Shown here piece after piece: positions 20,144-30,374 of a stretch of 64,000 nt of DNA. The position numbers and the translations under genes are program-made. This stretch comes from Trabulsiella odontotermitis. Its GTDB lineage: Bacteria > Pseudomonadota > Gammaproteobacteria > Enterobacterales > Enterobacteriaceae. The first letter of the stretch is position 1. Every line of letters begins with the position of its first letter. Below the pieces are notes generated by a model. That model saw nothing but the letters and a program-made list of their open reading frames with translations, was not told the origin of the DNA and searched no databases. The stretch covers positions 62,001 to 126,000 of the forward strand of contig NZ_LIFX01000010.1 in the NCBI RefSeq assembly GCF_001297775.1, given 5' to 3'.

Positions 20144-20764
20144 GTGGAAATTTACAATAACGAAAACGACCAGGTCGATGCACTTAAACGGTTCTTTGCG
20201 GAGAACGGTAAGGCACTGGCGGTTGGGGTGATACTCGGGGTAGGCGCGCTGGTCGGCTGGCGCTACTGGACCTCCCATCAGATCGAAACGGCCAGAGGCG
20301 CATCGCTGGCCTATGAAAATGCGGTCTCTTCGCTGAATTCCGGCAAGCCGGAAGCTATCGCGTCAGCGGAAAAATTTGCGGCTGAAACGAAAAATACTTA
20401 CGGCGCGTTTGCTTCTCTGGAGCTGGCGCAACAGTATGTCGATGCAAACCAGCTCGATAAAGCAGAAAAACAGTTGCAGCAGGGTCTGGCTGCCGCCAGT
20501 GATGATAACCTTAAATCGGTTATCAACATGCGTCTTGCTCGTCTTCAGCTTCAGCTGAAACAGCCGGATGCTGCGCTGAAAACCCTTGATGGCATCAAAG
20601 GCGAAGGCTGGACGGCTATCGTCGCGGATCTGCGCGGTGAAATTCTGCTGAGCAAAGGCGATAAGCAAGGCGCGCGTACCGCGTGGGAAGCGGGCGTTAA
20701 GAGCGATGCTTCACCCGCGCTTAGCGAAATGATGCGCATGAAAATAAATAATTTGTCCATCTGA
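20144..20764 (+). CDS. yfgM: Periplasmic chaperone/ancillary SecYEG protein YfgM
   Basis: A 206-residue membrane-anchored protein. A single helix at about residues 24-43 (LAVGVILGVGALVGWRYW) separates a short cytoplasmic N-terminus from a periplasmic TPR-like domain. In E. coli it associates with PpiD at the SecYEG translocon and influences RcsB. The GTG at 20144, preceded by CAGGAGAAGG, gives MEIYNNENDQVDAL and the E. coli length; a longer in-frame reading would overlap the end of hisS and is rejected. bamB follows after 10 bases. Confidence 0.95.
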   Translation: MEIYNNENDQVDALKRFFAENGKALAVGVILGVGALVGWRYWTSHQIETARGASLAYENAVSSLNSGKPEAIASAEKFAAETKNTYGAFASLELAQQYVDANQLDKAEKQLQQGLAAASDDNLKSVINMRLARLQLQLKQPDAALKTLDGIKGEGWTAIVADLRGEILLSKGDKQGARTAWEAGVKSDASPALSEMMRMKINNLSI

Positions 20765-20774
20765 GAGGGACGCG

Positions 20775-21953
20775 ATGCAATTGCGTAAATTACTTTTGCC
20801 AGGACTGCTTTCAGTGACTCTGCTGAGTGGTTGCTCGTTATTTAACAGCGAAGAAGACGTTGTCAAAATGTCTCCGCTGCCAACGGTTGAAAACCAGTTT
20901 ACTCCGTCCACTGCCTGGGACACGTCAGTCGGCAGCGGGATTGGCGAATATTACTCCAACCTCCATCCGACCTATGCGGACAACGTGGTCTATGCCGCTG
21001 ATCGCAAAGGCACCGCGAAAGCGGTGAATATGGATGATGGTCGTGAAGTCTGGTCGGTGAACCTGGCAGAAAAAGATGGCTGGTTCTCGCATGCGCCAGC
21101 ACTGCTCTCCGGTGGTCTGACCGTTTCCGGCGGCCATGTGTATGTCGGCAGTGAAAAAGCGAAAGTGTATGCCCTGAATACCGGCGATGGCACCGTAGCA
21201 TGGGAAACGGTAGTCGCGGGTGAAGCGCTTTCTCGTCCGGTCGTCAGCGATGGCATGGTGCTGGTACACACCAGCAACGGCCAGCTGCAGGCGCTGAACG
21301 AAAGCGACGGTGCGGTGAAATGGACCGTGAACCTTGATATGCCGTCCCTGTCTCTGCGTGGTGAATCTGCGCCTGCGACCGCGTACGGCGCCGCCATTGT
21401 GGGCGGTGATAACGGCCGCGTCAGCGCTGTGCTGATGCAGCAGGGCCAGATCATCTGGCAACAACGTATTTCCCAGGCCACTGGCGCGACCGAAATCGAT
21501 CGCCTGAGCGACGTCGACACCACCCCGGTTGTGGTTGAAGGCGTGGTTTATACGCTGGCCTATAACGGCAACCTGACTGCGCTGGATCTGCGCAGCGGTC
21601 AGATCATGTGGAAACGTGAGCTGGGCTCGGTCAATGATTTTATCGTTGATGGCGACCGTATCTATATGGTCGATCAGAACGACCGCCTGCTGGCGCTGAC
21701 CACTGATGGCGGCGTGACGCTGTGGACGCAGAGCGATCTGCTGCACCGTCTGCTGACCGCGCCAGTGCTGTATAATGGCAGCCTGGTCGTCGGCGACAGC
21801 GAAGGCTATATGCACTGGATCAACCCGCAGGATGGCCGCTTTGTGGCGCAACAGAAGGTCGACAGCTCCGGCTTCCTGACCGATCCTGTTGTGGCAGACG
21901 GCAAACTGTTAATCCAGGCGAAAGACGGCACGCTGTACGCAATTACGCGTTAA
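20775..21953 (+). CDS. bamB: Outer-membrane assembly lipoprotein BamB
   Basis: A 392-residue lipoprotein of the BAM complex that binds BamA and helps insert beta-barrel proteins. The signal peptide ends in a lipobox LSGC near residue 20, and serine follows the cysteine, as expected for outer-membrane sorting. The mature part is an eight-bladed beta-propeller with repeated AxDxxxGxxxW elements, for example ALNTGDGTVAWE and ALDLRSGQIMWK. It lies in the hisS-yfgM-bamB cluster and ends at a strong terminator. Confidence 0.97.
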   Translation: MQLRKLLLPGLLSVTLLSGCSLFNSEEDVVKMSPLPTVENQFTPSTAWDTSVGSGIGEYYSNLHPTYADNVVYAADRKGTAKAVNMDDGREVWSVNLAEKDGWFSHAPALLSGGLTVSGGHVYVGSEKAKVYALNTGDGTVAWETVVAGEALSRPVVSDGMVLVHTSNGQLQALNESDGAVKWTVNLDMPSLSLRGESAPATAYGAAIVGGDNGRVSAVLMQQGQIIWQQRISQATGATEIDRLSDVDTTPVVVEGVVYTLAYNGNLTALDLRSGQIMWKRELGSVNDFIVDGDRIYMVDQNDRLLALTTDGGVTLWTQSDLLHRLLTAPVLYNGSLVVGDSEGYMHWINPQDGRFVAQQKVDSSGFLTDPVVADGKLLIQAKDGTLYAITR

Positions 21954-21975
21954 GTCAGTCGTAGTGAGATGTAAT

Positions 21976-22015
21976 AAACGGCTCCTGTTCAGTCAGGGGC
22001 CGTTTTACTGTTTTT
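21976..22015 (+). terminator. Intrinsic terminator after bamB
   Basis: A long stem, AAACGGCTCCTG with CAGGGGCCGTTT (21976-21987 with 21994-22006, one bulge), is followed by TACTGTTTTT. der, 30 bases on, must then have its own promoter or depend on read-through. Confidence 0.85.
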
Positions 22016-22036
22016 AGAATTGAAGAGGCATTTAAC

Positions 22037-23515
22037 ATGGTACCTGTGGTCGCGCTTGTCGGGCGCCCTAACGTAGGAAAATCCACGCTTTTTAACCGCC
22101 TGACGCGTACTCGTGACGCGCTGGTTGCGGATTTTCCGGGTCTGACTCGTGACCGTAAATACGGTCGTGCTGAAGTGGAAGGCCGTGAGTTTATCTGTAT
22201 CGATACCGGCGGTATTGATGGCAACGAAGAGGGCGTGGAAACCCGTATGGCGGAACAGTCGCTGCTGGCGATTGAAGAAGCTGATGTGGTGCTGTTTATG
22301 GTCGATGCCCGCGCGGGCCTGATGCCTGCGGACGAAGCGATTGCCAAACACCTGCGTTCCCGCGAAAAACCCACCTTCCTCGTGGCGAATAAAACCGACG
22401 GTATCGACCCGGATCAGGCCGTTGCGGATTTCTGGTCGCTGGGGCTTGGCGAAATCCACCCGATTGCCGCGTCTCATGGTCGTGGCGTCGCCAGCCTGCT
22501 GGAGCACGTCCTGCTGCCGTGGATGGAAGATGTCGAGTCTGCGGAAGAAGTCGACGAAGACGCCGCTTACTGGGCGCAGTTCGAAGCAGAACAAAACGGC
22601 GAAGAAGCAGAAGAGCCGGAAGATGATTTTAACCCGCAGGATCTGCCGATTAAGCTGGCGATTGTGGGCCGTCCGAACGTCGGTAAGTCAACACTGACTA
22701 ACCGCATTCTTGGTGAAGAACGTGTGGTGGTTTTCGACATGCCGGGCACCACCCGCGACAGCATCTATATCCCGATGGAGCGCGATGAGCGCGAATATGT
22801 GCTTATCGACACCGCCGGGGTGCGCAAGCGTGGCAAAATCACTGATGCCGTAGAAAAATTCTCGGTGATTAAAACGTTACAGGCAATCGAAGACGCCAAC
22901 GTGGTGATGCTGGTGATTGACGCCCGTGAAGGCATCTCTGATCAGGATCTCTCGCTGCTGGGCTTTATCCTCAATAGTGGGCGCTCACTGGTGATTGTGG
23001 TTAACAAGTGGGACGGTCTGAGCCTGGAAGTGAAAGAGCAGGTCAAAGAGACGCTTGATTTCCGTCTGGGCTTTATTGATTTCGCCCGCGTGCACTTTAT
23101 CTCCGCTCTGCACGGCAGTGGTGTGGGTAACCTGTTTGAGTCAGTGCGTGAAGCCTATGACAGCTCCACGCGTCGCGTCAGCACCGCCATGCTGACCCGC
23201 ATCATGAACATGGCGGCAGACGATCACCAGCCGCCGCTGGTGCGTGGTCGTCGCGTGAAGCTGAAATACGCGCACGCGGGGGGCTATAACCCGCCGATTG
23301 TGGTGATCCACGGCAACCAGGTCAAAGATCTGCCGGATTCCTACAAGCGCTATCTGATGAACTATTTCCGTAAATCGCTGGACGTGATGGGCACGCCTAT
23401 CCGCATTCAGTTCAAGGAAGGGGATAACCCGTTTGCCAACAAGCGCAACACGCTGACCCCGAATCAGATGCGTAAGCGTAAGCGTCTGATTAAGCACATC
23501 AAGAAAAGTAAGTAA
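22037..23515 (+). CDS. der: Ribosome-assembly GTPase Der (EngA)
   Basis: A 492-residue protein with two GTPase domains in tandem, needed for maturation of the 50S subunit. Each G domain shows a P-loop GRPNVGKST (about residues 8-16 and 213-221), a DTGG or DTAG switch motif and an NKxD motif (NKTDG near 119, NKWDG near 325). An acidic linker lies between the domains and a KH-like domain with a basic tail ends the protein. Two residues longer than in E. coli, because of the acidic linker. Confidence 0.97.
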   Translation: MVPVVALVGRPNVGKSTLFNRLTRTRDALVADFPGLTRDRKYGRAEVEGREFICIDTGGIDGNEEGVETRMAEQSLLAIEEADVVLFMVDARAGLMPADEAIAKHLRSREKPTFLVANKTDGIDPDQAVADFWSLGLGEIHPIAASHGRGVASLLEHVLLPWMEDVESAEEVDEDAAYWAQFEAEQNGEEAEEPEDDFNPQDLPIKLAIVGRPNVGKSTLTNRILGEERVVVFDMPGTTRDSIYIPMERDEREYVLIDTAGVRKRGKITDAVEKFSVIKTLQAIEDANVVMLVIDAREGISDQDLSLLGFILNSGRSLVIVVNKWDGLSLEVKEQVKETLDFRLGFIDFARVHFISALHGSGVGNLFESVREAYDSSTRRVSTAMLTRIMNMAADDHQPPLVRGRRVKLKYAHAGGYNPPIVVIHGNQVKDLPDSYKRYLMNYFRKSLDVMGTPIRIQFKEGDNPFANKRNTLTPNQMRKRKRLIKHIKKSK

Positions 23516-23525
23516 CCACACCCTG

Positions 23526-23553
23526 CCAGCCTTCTCCGTCAGGAGAGGGCTGG
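23526..23553 (+). other. Hairpin between der and yfgJ
   Basis: CCAGCC.TCTCC pairs with GGAGA.GGCTGG around the loop GTCA. There is no U-tract after it. It could limit or process read-through from der into yfgJ. Confidence 0.4.
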
Positions 23554-23579
23554 TGTCCAGGGAAAAGTGAGGAGTAACG

Positions 23580-23801
23580 ATGGAACTCAACTGCCCGACC
23601 TGCCACAACCCGCTTGAGCTGAACAACGGCGCGGCGCACTGTGCCACCTGCGATAAAGACATCCCGCTCGAAGCGCGCTGCCCGGAATGCCACAAACCAC
23701 TGGACGTGCTGAAAGCCTGCGGCGCGGTGGATTACTTCTGCCAGAACGGTCACGGTCTCATTTCAAAAAAACGCGTTGAATTCGTGCCGTTGAGCGCTTA
23801 A
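23580..23801 (+). CDS. yfgJ: Small zinc-ribbon protein YfgJ
   Basis: A 73-residue protein with four CxxC pairs: CPTC, CATC, CPEC and a final Cys/His group in DYFCQNGHG, making two probable zinc ribbons. The C-terminal half (PLDVLKACGAVDYFC...ISKKRVEF) is very close to E. coli YfgJ, while the N-terminal half varies. Function unknown; no signal peptide. The start follows GAGGAGTAACG. Its TAA stop overlaps by 4 bp with the stop of the convergent gene on the other strand. Confidence 0.88.
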   Translation: MELNCPTCHNPLELNNGAAHCATCDKDIPLEARCPECHKPLDVLKACGAVDYFCQNGHGLISKKRVEFVPLSA

Positions 23802-24148
23802 TCGCACACGCAATCTTCCCCTTTTTGCCAGAGGTCCACCAGCGACGGCGGGGCCTCCTGTTCCGGAACCAGAATAATAATATCGGCGTATTGCGCCTGA
23901 TTATGCTGCGTCCAGATGATCTGAATACGGAAATAACGCTGATCGCCACGCCCCGGTGATTCCGGCTGCCCCGGTGGCATGCCGCGCGGCACCGACTGCT
24001 GAAGAATATCAATTACCCGCTGGCGCTGAGCAGGCGCCAGTGAGGCGAGGGTGATCCGGCGCTGACCGCTGAGCCGGGGAATAAACGCCACGCCGCCTTC
24101 ACGCGCCAGTTCTATGACCGCATCATCGGTCAGATCCGGTATCTGCAT
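23798..24148 (-). CDS. Emfourin-like inhibitor of M4 metalloprotease
   Basis: A 116-residue protein that resembles emfourin (M4in), the inhibitor encoded next to protealysin in Serratia proteamaculans. Visible features: N-terminal IPDLTDDAVIELAREGGVAF, a central basic RLSGQRRITL strand, and a C-terminal DLWQKGEDCVCD with two cysteines. No signal peptide, as in the cytoplasmic protealysin precursor. Its ATG directly abuts the TAA of the protease gene with no bases between, so the two are almost surely co-translated. Assignment rests on recalled family features and gene context; I have not aligned it. Absent at this place in E. coli K-12. Confidence 0.75.
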   Translation of the reverse strand: MQIPDLTDDAVIELAREGGVAFIPRLSGQRRITLASLAPAQRQRVIDILQQSVPRGMPPGQPESPGRGDQRYFRIQIIWTQHNQAQYADIIILVPEQEAPPSLVDLWQKGEDCVCD

Positions 24149-25174
24149 TTACATCACCCCCACGGTTTTCCACGCCTGTTCGATGGCGTCGGCTGTTTCC
24201 TTCCCGGAGCGCTTCTCGCCGTGGCTGATGGTCAGCTTCGCGAAATCGATGAAATCGGCATCCTGGGCGAGGGCGAGATCGCAGACGGTGTCGTACCAGG
24301 CGTATCCCGCTTTTTCCCATGCATAACCGCCCAGCGCGGTAGCTGCCAGGTAAAATGCCCGATTAGGAATACCGGAATTAAGATGCACGCCGCCGTTATC
24401 TTCGCGGGTTTTCACAAAGTCTTTCATATGAGCAGGCTGCGGATCTTTACCCAACAGCGGGTCATCATAGGCGGTGCCCGGCGCCGACATGGAGCGCAAC
24501 CCTTTGCCGTTGATGCCTTTCGCCAGCAGCCCTTCACCGATGATCCAGTCAGCCTCGTCGGCACGCTGTTTAAGATGATACTGCTTCACCAGCGAACCGA
24601 ACACGTCGGACAGCGATTCGTTCAGTGCGCCGGATTGCTCGAAATAGATCAGTCCGGCTTCGGTTTCCGTCACGCCATGACTGAGTTCATGCGCCACCAC
24701 ATCAATCGCGATGGTGAAGCGGTTGAAAATCTCGCCGTCACCATCGCCAAAGACCATCTGTTGCCCGTTCCAGAATGCGTTCTGGTATTCACGCCCGTAA
24801 TGGACGGTACCGGTCAGAATGAGCCCTTTGTTGTCGAGTGAATCGCGCTTGTACTGTTGCCAGAAAAATTCGTGGGTGATGCCGAGGTAATTGTACGCCT
24901 CATCAACGGCAACATCGCCATTAGACGGATGCCCTTCGCTGCGCACCGGTGTGCCGGGCAGATCCTGGGTGTTTTTGGCATCGTAAATATCGCGCTCAAG
25001 TTGACCCGCCTTGCTGACGTGTGGCGCGGCAGGTTTTCCCGGCATATGCGCCATTAACGTCTGGACGTGCGTCAGGGTCTGACGTGCGCACTGCTGTTGC
25101 GGCGCGGAACCATGATCGATAATACGGCGCAGAATGTAGGGGGGAATAACGCTGTAATGATGGGTCGCTTTCAT
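24149..25174 (-). CDS. Protealysin-like M4 zinc metalloprotease
   Basis: A 341-residue thermolysin-family peptidase. The zinc motif HELSH is at residues 162-166, the third ligand is Glu186 in GALNESLSD and the proton-donor histidine is His264 in GGVHLNSGI. There is no signal peptide; the short propeptide of about 50 residues carries the PPYIL motif (residues 11-15) typical of protealysin-type precursors. Relatives (protealysin, grimelysin) cleave actin and are linked to invasion by Serratia. The start follows an AAGGAGAGCAG site. It is the first gene of a two-gene unit with the inhibitor and sits between yfgJ and xseA, a slot empty in E. coli K-12. Confidence 0.9.
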   Translation of the reverse strand: MKATHHYSVIPPYILRRIIDHGSAPQQQCARQTLTHVQTLMAHMPGKPAAPHVSKAGQLERDIYDAKNTQDLPGTPVRSEGHPSNGDVAVDEAYNYLGITHEFFWQQYKRDSLDNKGLILTGTVHYGREYQNAFWNGQQMVFGDGDGEIFNRFTIAIDVVAHELSHGVTETEAGLIYFEQSGALNESLSDVFGSLVKQYHLKQRADEADWIIGEGLLAKGINGKGLRSMSAPGTAYDDPLLGKDPQPAHMKDFVKTREDNGGVHLNSGIPNRAFYLAATALGGYAWEKAGYAWYDTVCDLALAQDADFIDFAKLTISHGEKRSGKETADAIEQAWKTVGVM

Positions 25175-25238
25175 GCTGCTCTCCTTCGTTCTGGCAATGC
25201 CGAAATAAAAAAGAAACAGTGTTCAGTGTAAGCGAGTT

Positions 25239-26612
25239 TTACGCTTTCTTCCGCTGACGCGGTTTTGGTGCTGCTTCAACCGTGGTGACTTCGCTTTTCA
25301 CCCAGCCATCGGACACGCGGGTAGTCAGTTGATCGCCGGCTTTGACTTGTTTCGTCTGCTTGATGGCTTTGCCATCCGGCGCAGTGGTCACGCTGTAGCC
25401 GCGCGCCAGCGTGGAGAGCGGGCTGACCGCTTCCAGATGTGTGACCGCATTACCAAAGCGTTCGCGTGTGGTGCTGAGGCGAGCGCGGATGTTTTCCGCC
25501 AGCCGGTATTCCAGTTGCCGGACGCGCGCCTGCGCACGGAAAATGCGCGGCTGCGGATCCTGCTGGTTCAGCCGTTGCAGCATGCGCTGTTGCTGTTGAC
25601 TGGCGCGTTTCAACTGCGTTTCCAGAGCGAAATTCATGCGCTGACGCATGCGATCCAGCACTGTCTGCTGGCGTGCGAGACGCAACTGCGGATGCTGCTG
25701 TTGCAGGCGATGGTGCAGTTGGGTGAAACGACGATGACGATGGGCCAGATAGTAGTCCATCGCCATTTCCAGCCGTTGCTGGCCGGACTGGATCTGGCGC
25801 AGCAGTTCCTGCTGATTACGGCTGACGATCTCTGCGGCGGCGGACGGCGTGGGCGCGCGCAGGTCAGCGACAAAATCCGCAATGGTGACATCGGTTTCAT
25901 GGCCGACGGCGCTGACGACCGGGATCAGGCTGGCGAAAATGGCGCGCGCGACGCGTTCGTCGTTGAAGCTCCACAAATCTTCCAGCGAACCGCCCCCGCG
26001 CCCGACAATCAGCACATCGCACTCCTGACGGCGATTCGCCAGTTCAATCGCGCGAACGATTTGCGCAGGCGCGTCGTCTCCCTGCACCGCGGTCGGGTAG
26101 ATGATGACCGGCAGCGACGGATCGCGGCGCTGGAGGACGTGCAAAATATCATGCAACGCCGCACCGGTTCTGGAGGTGATCACCCCGACGCAGTGAGCGG
26201 GTGAGGGCAGCGCTTTTTTGAACTGCTGATCGAACAGCCCTTCGGCACTGAGCGCCGCTTTCAACTGTTCATATTTCTGCTGAAGCAAACCTTCCCCGGC
26301 GGGCTGCATGCTCTCAACAATGATTTGGTAATCGCCGCGGGGCTCGTACAGCGTAATATTCGCGCGCACCAGCACCTGCTGACCATGTTGAGGGCGAAAC
26401 GTCACCCGGCGGTTGCTGTTGCGGAACATCGCACAGCGCACCTGGGCGTTGTCATCTTTTAGCGTGAAATACCAGTGACCGGAGGCGGGCTGGGTAAAAT
26501 TGGAGATTTCGCCGCTGATCCACACTTGCCCCATCTCTTTTTCCAGCAGCATTCTCACCGACTGATTCAGGCGGCTGACGGTATAAATGGAGGGGGATTG
26601 AGAGGGTAACAT
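25239..26612 (-). CDS. xseA: Exonuclease VII large subunit
   Basis: A 457-residue catalytic subunit of the single-strand-specific exonuclease VII. The N-terminal OB-fold (residues about 15-110: [24 protein letters not shown]) binds DNA; the middle domain contains [15 protein letters not shown] and the [16 protein letters not shown] and GHETD motifs of the catalytic core; a long coiled-coil stretch rich in Gln/Arg covers about 270-400. The C-terminus is basic. It is divergent from guaB and in the usual E. coli place; xseB is elsewhere. Confidence 0.97.
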   Translation of the reverse strand: MLPSQSPSIYTVSRLNQSVRMLLEKEMGQVWISGEISNFTQPASGHWYFTLKDDNAQVRCAMFRNSNRRVTFRPQHGQQVLVRANITLYEPRGDYQIIVESMQPAGEGLLQQKYEQLKAALSAEGLFDQQFKKALPSPAHCVGVITSRTGAALHDILHVLQRRDPSLPVIIYPTAVQGDDAPAQIVRAIELANRRQECDVLIVGRGGGSLEDLWSFNDERVARAIFASLIPVVSAVGHETDVTIADFVADLRAPTPSAAAEIVSRNQQELLRQIQSGQQRLEMAMDYYLAHRHRRFTQLHHRLQQQHPQLRLARQQTVLDRMRQRMNFALETQLKRASQQQQRMLQRLNQQDPQPRIFRAQARVRQLEYRLAENIRARLSTTRERFGNAVTHLEAVSPLSTLARGYSVTTAPDGKAIKQTKQVKAGDQLTTRVSDGWVKSEVTTVEAAPKPRQRKKA

Positions 26613-26704
26613 GTGAGCGAGATCAAATTCTAAATCAGCAGGTTATTCAGTCGATAGTAACCCGCTGACAGGGGAGCGCAAGCTTTATTTGCAAAAAAGT
26701 GTGG

Positions 26705-26730
26705 ATGCAATCGGTTACGCTCTGTATAAT
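26705..26730 (+). promoter_or_regulatory. guaBA promoter with PurR box
   Basis: A perfect -10 TATAAT lies at 26725-26730. Just upstream, ATGCAATCGGTTACGC (26705-26720) fits the PurR operator pattern ACGCAAnCGnTTnCGT closely and would overlap the spacer and -35 region. guaBA is repressed by PurR in E. coli, so this reading is well supported. Confidence 0.8.
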
Positions 26731-26772
26731 GCCACGGCAATATTTAATATCACCCAGGTAGAGATATTGCCC

Positions 26773-28239
26773 ATGCTACGTATCGCCAAAGAAGCACTGA
26801 CGTTTGACGACGTCCTCCTCGTTCCCGCTCACTCCACCGTTTTGCCGAATACTGCCGACCTCAGCACGCAGTTGACGAAGACGATTCGTCTGAACATCCC
26901 TATGCTTTCTGCCGCGATGGATACCGTCACGGAAGCGCGCCTGGCTATCGCGCTGGCGCAGGAAGGCGGCATCGGCTTTATCCACAAAAACATGTCCATC
27001 GAACGCCAGGCGGAAGAAGTTCGCCGCGTGAAAAAACATGAATCCGGCATCGTGACCGATCCGCAAACGGTTCTGCCAACCACCACACTACGTGAAGTGA
27101 AAGAGCTGACCGAGATTAACGGCTTCGCAGGCTATCCGGTTGTCACCGAAGATAACGAACTGGTCGGTATCATCACTGGCCGTGACGTGCGTTTCGTGAC
27201 CGACCTGACACAGCCTGTCAGCGTCTACATGACGCCGAAAGAGCGTCTGGTGACGGTGCGTGAAGGCGAGACCCGCGAAGTGGTACTGGCGAAAATGCAT
27301 GAGCGCCGCATCGAAAAAGCGCTGGTGGTTGATGATAACTTCCACCTGCTCGGCATGATCACCGTAAAAGATTTCCAGAAAGCAGAACGTAAACCTAACG
27401 CCTGTAAAGACGAGCATGGTCGTCTGCGCGTTGGCGCGGCGGTCGGTGCTGGTGCCGGTAACGAAGAGCGTGTTGACGCGCTGGTGGCGGCAGGCGTTGA
27501 CGTGCTGCTCATCGACTCTTCACACGGTCACTCCGAAGGCGTTCTGCAACGCATCCGCGAAACCCGCGCGAAATACCCTGATCTGCAAATCATCGGCGGC
27601 AACGTTGCCACCGGCGCTGGCGCACGTGCGCTGGCTGAAGCGGGTGTGAGCGCCGTGAAAGTCGGTATCGGCCCGGGCTCCATCTGTACTACCCGCATCG
27701 TTACCGGCGTGGGCGTTCCGCAGATCACCGCCGTTTCTGACGCGGTTGAAGCGCTGGAAGGCACCGGCATTCCGGTTATCGCCGACGGTGGTATCCGTTT
27801 CTCCGGCGACATCGCCAAAGCGATTGCCGCAGGCGCCGCAGCCGTGATGGTCGGCTCCATGCTGGCGGGTACGGAAGAATCCCCGGGTGAGATCGAACTG
27901 TATCAGGGCCGCTCTTACAAATCCTACCGCGGGATGGGGTCACTCGGCGCGATGTCCAAAGGCTCTTCCGACCGTTATTTCCAGACCGACAACGCGGCTG
28001 ACAAACTGGTCCCGGAAGGCATCGAAGGTCGCGTGGCCTACAAAGGTCGCCTGAAAGAGATTATTCACCAGCAGATGGGCGGTCTGCGCTCCTGTATGGG
28101 GCTGACCGGTTGTGGTACTATCGACGCGCTGCGTACCAAAGCGGAATTTGTACGCATCAGCGGAGCGGGTATCCAGGAAAGCCACGTTCACGACGTGACC
28201 ATCACCAAGGAATCCCCGAACTACCGCCTCGGTTCTTAA
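26773..28239 (+). CDS. guaB: IMP dehydrogenase
   Basis: A 488-residue enzyme that oxidises IMP to XMP with NAD, the committed step to guanine nucleotides. The catalytic loop GPGSICTTR holds the nucleophilic cysteine near residue 305; the flap shows [18 protein letters not shown]. Two CBS domains (about residues 93-205) interrupt the TIM barrel. The ATG at 26773 gives [13 protein letters not shown] and the E. coli length; an upstream in-frame extension would pass through the promoter. guaA follows after 71 bases and forms an operon with it. Confidence 0.98.
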   Translation: MLRIAKEALTFDDVLLVPAHSTVLPNTADLSTQLTKTIRLNIPMLSAAMDTVTEARLAIALAQEGGIGFIHKNMSIERQAEEVRRVKKHESGIVTDPQTVLPTTTLREVKELTEINGFAGYPVVTEDNELVGIITGRDVRFVTDLTQPVSVYMTPKERLVTVREGETREVVLAKMHERRIEKALVVDDNFHLLGMITVKDFQKAERKPNACKDEHGRLRVGAAVGAGAGNEERVDALVAAGVDVLLIDSSHGHSEGVLQRIRETRAKYPDLQIIGGNVATGAGARALAEAGVSAVKVGIGPGSICTTRIVTGVGVPQITAVSDAVEALEGTGIPVIADGGIRFSGDIAKAIAAGAAAVMVGSMLAGTEESPGEIELYQGRSYKSYRGMGSLGAMSKGSSDRYFQTDNAADKLVPEGIEGRVAYKGRLKEIIHQQMGGLRSCMGLTGCGTIDALRTKAEFVRISGAGIQESHVHDVTITKESPNYRLGS

Positions 28240-28310
28240 TGATTTCTGCGCCCGGTGCTTTCACCGGGCGCTTACTTTCACTCATTGCCATTTGCCCGGA
28301 ACAACCGTCA

Positions 28311-29888
28311 ATGACCGACAATATTCATAAACATCGCATTCTTATCCTCGACTTTGGCTCTCAATACACTCAGCTGGTTGCCCGCCGCGTACGCGAATTA
28401 GGCGTTTACTGCGAACTGTGGGCATGGGATGTCACCGAAGCGCAAATCCGCGACTTCAACCCCAGCGGCATCATTCTTTCCGGCGGCCCGGAAAGCACCA
28501 CCGAACACAACAGCCCGCGCGCACCGGAATACGTATTCAACGCAGGCGTTCCGGTTCTCGGCGTGTGCTACGGCATGCAGACCATGGCAATGCAACTGGG
28601 CGGCCATGTTGAAGCCTCTAACGAGCGTGAATTTGGTTACGCGCAGGTTGAAGTAAAAACCGACAGTGCGTTTATCCACGGCATCGAAGACTCACTGACC
28701 GCCGAAGGCCGACCGCTGCTGGATGTATGGATGAGCCACGGCGATAAAGTCACCGCCATCCCGTCTGATTTCGTGACTGTTGCCAGCACCGAAACCTGCC
28801 CGTTCGCCATTATGGCTAACGAAGAAAAACGCTTCTACGGCGTACAGTTCCACCCGGAAGTGACCCACACCCGTCAGGGGCTGCGCATGCTGGAGCGTTT
28901 TGTTCGCGATATCTGCCAGTGTGAAGCGCTGTGGACGCCAGCAAAAATCATCGACGACGCGGTAGAACGCATTCGTCAGCAGGTGGGTGACGATAAAGTG
29001 ATCCTCGGCCTGTCTGGTGGCGTGGACTCCTCCGTGACCGCCATGCTGCTGCATCGCGCCATCGGTAAAAACCTGACCTGTGTTTTCGTTGATAACGGTC
29101 TGCTGCGTCTGAACGAAGCCGAGCAGGTGATGGACATGTTTGGCGATCGTTTTGGTCTCAACATCGTTCACGTTCCGGCGGAAGAGCGTTTCCTGAGCGC
29201 GCTGGCGGGCATTGATGATCCGGAAGCGAAACGTAAAACTATCGGCCGCGTCTTTGTTGAAGTCTTCGATGAAGAAGCCTTCAGACTGGAAGACGTGAAA
29301 TGGCTGGCGCAGGGCACTATCTACCCTGACGTGATTGAATCCGCCGCGTCTGCCACCGGCAAAGCGCACGTGATCAAATCTCACCACAACGTTGGCGGCC
29401 TGCCGAAAGAGATGAAGATGGGCCTTGTCGAACCGCTGAAAGAGCTGTTCAAAGACGAAGTGCGTAAAATCGGTCTGGAGCTGGGTCTGCCGTACGACAT
29501 GCTGTATCGTCACCCGTTCCCGGGACCAGGCCTCGGCGTTCGCGTGCTGGGCGAAGTGAAGAAAGAGTTCTGCGACCTGCTGCGTCGCGCGGACGCCATC
29601 TTCATCGAAGAACTGCGTAAAGCGGATTTGTACGACAAAGTCAGCCAGGCGTTCACCGTCTTCCTGCCAGTCCGTTCCGTTGGCGTGATGGGCGATGGCC
29701 GTAAATACGACTGGGTCGTCTCGCTGCGCGCAGTTGAAACCATCGACTTCATGACCGCCCACTGGGCACACCTGCCGTACGATTTCCTCGGCCGCGTGTC
29801 CAACCGAATCATCAACGAAGTGAATGGTATTTCACGTGTCGTTTATGATATCAGCGGCAAGCCGCCAGCGACGATTGAGTGGGAATAA
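28311..29888 (+). CDS. guaA: GMP synthase (glutamine-hydrolysing)
   Basis: A 525-residue amidotransferase that converts XMP to GMP. The N-terminal class I glutaminase has the nucleophile in GVCYGMQ (cysteine near residue 86) and the His/Glu pair in FHPEVTHT near 181. The ATP pyrophosphatase domain carries the PP-loop SGGVDSSV near 235, and the C-terminal dimerisation domain ends in KPPATIEWE. The ATG at 28311 gives the E. coli length; a longer in-frame reading would overlap guaB. A terminator hairpin follows. Confidence 0.98.
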   Translation: MTDNIHKHRILILDFGSQYTQLVARRVRELGVYCELWAWDVTEAQIRDFNPSGIILSGGPESTTEHNSPRAPEYVFNAGVPVLGVCYGMQTMAMQLGGHVEASNEREFGYAQVEVKTDSAFIHGIEDSLTAEGRPLLDVWMSHGDKVTAIPSDFVTVASTETCPFAIMANEEKRFYGVQFHPEVTHTRQGLRMLERFVRDICQCEALWTPAKIIDDAVERIRQQVGDDKVILGLSGGVDSSVTAMLLHRAIGKNLTCVFVDNGLLRLNEAEQVMDMFGDRFGLNIVHVPAEERFLSALAGIDDPEAKRKTIGRVFVEVFDEEAFRLEDVKWLAQGTIYPDVIESAASATGKAHVIKSHHNVGGLPKEMKMGLVEPLKELFKDEVRKIGLELGLPYDMLYRHPFPGPGLGVRVLGEVKKEFCDLLRRADAIFIEELRKADLYDKVSQAFTVFLPVRSVGVMGDGRKYDWVVSLRAVETIDFMTAHWAHLPYDFLGRVSNRIINEVNGISRVVYDISGKPPATIEWE

Positions 29889-29913
29889 ACCCGCTATTAG
29901 TTGCCTGAAATAC

Positions 29914-29944
29914 AAAGCTCGCGTTATCGCGGGCTTTATTACTT
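29914..29944. terminator. Bidirectional terminator between guaA and the VOC gene
   Basis: Stem AAAGCTCGCG/CGCGGGCTTT (29914-29923 with 29928-29937), loop TTAT; A-rich on the left and TTATTACTTT on the right, so it could serve both converging genes. Confidence 0.8.
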
Positions 29945-30298
29945 TCAGGCCAGGTGCGACAGAATGTTCACCACCTTACCCAACGGATCGCGCACAAAGA
30001 AGCGACGCACATTCCAGGGTTCGTTAGTGATGGGATACACAATATCAAAGCCTTCGGCCTGCGCGCGTTCGTAGAGTTCATCCACGTTATCGACTTCGAC
30101 GGATATTTCAGGAACCGGGGTTCCCGAACCGCCTTCACAGGCCACGCTGACTTGCGTCCGAGCCTTTGCGTCGCTGGCAAACGTCAGGATCCAGCCATGA
30201 TCCATAACCATATCCATTCCCAGCAATCGTTCATAGAACGACCGCGCAATCTGAGGATCCGCAGTAGCGAGATTGGCGACGATGCGTAATACAGCCAT
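29945..30298 (-). CDS. VOC (glyoxalase/bleomycin-resistance fold) protein
   Basis: A 117-residue protein of the vicinal-oxygen-chelate superfamily. Signs are the paired beta-alpha-beta modules: RIVANLATADPQIARSFYERLLGM at the start, then ISVEVDNVDELYERAQAEGFDIV, and the typical ending RRFFVRDPLGKVVNILSHL. A glutamate usually serving as metal ligand in this type is not preserved as ExxG in the last strand (VRDPLGKVVNI), so the activity cannot be guessed. It lies between guaA and yfgG, where K-12 has yfgH and yfgI. Function unknown. Confidence 0.82.
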   Translation of the reverse strand: MAVLRIVANLATADPQIARSFYERLLGMDMVMDHGWILTFASDAKARTQVSVACEGGSGTPVPEISVEVDNVDELYERAQAEGFDIVYPITNEPWNVRRFFVRDPLGKVVNILSHLA

Positions 30299-30374
30299 CT
30301 TCTTTCCTTTAGTCGAGGATGATGAAAACGGGGGTATCAGAGATTTTAGTGCATCGGTAACAAAGGGGCGGCAA

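Noticed and set aside
23580-23801. yfgJ as a broken or foreign gene because its N-terminal half differs from K-12
   Set aside because: The frame is intact, the CxxC pairs are kept and the length is almost the same; this looks like ordinary divergence.
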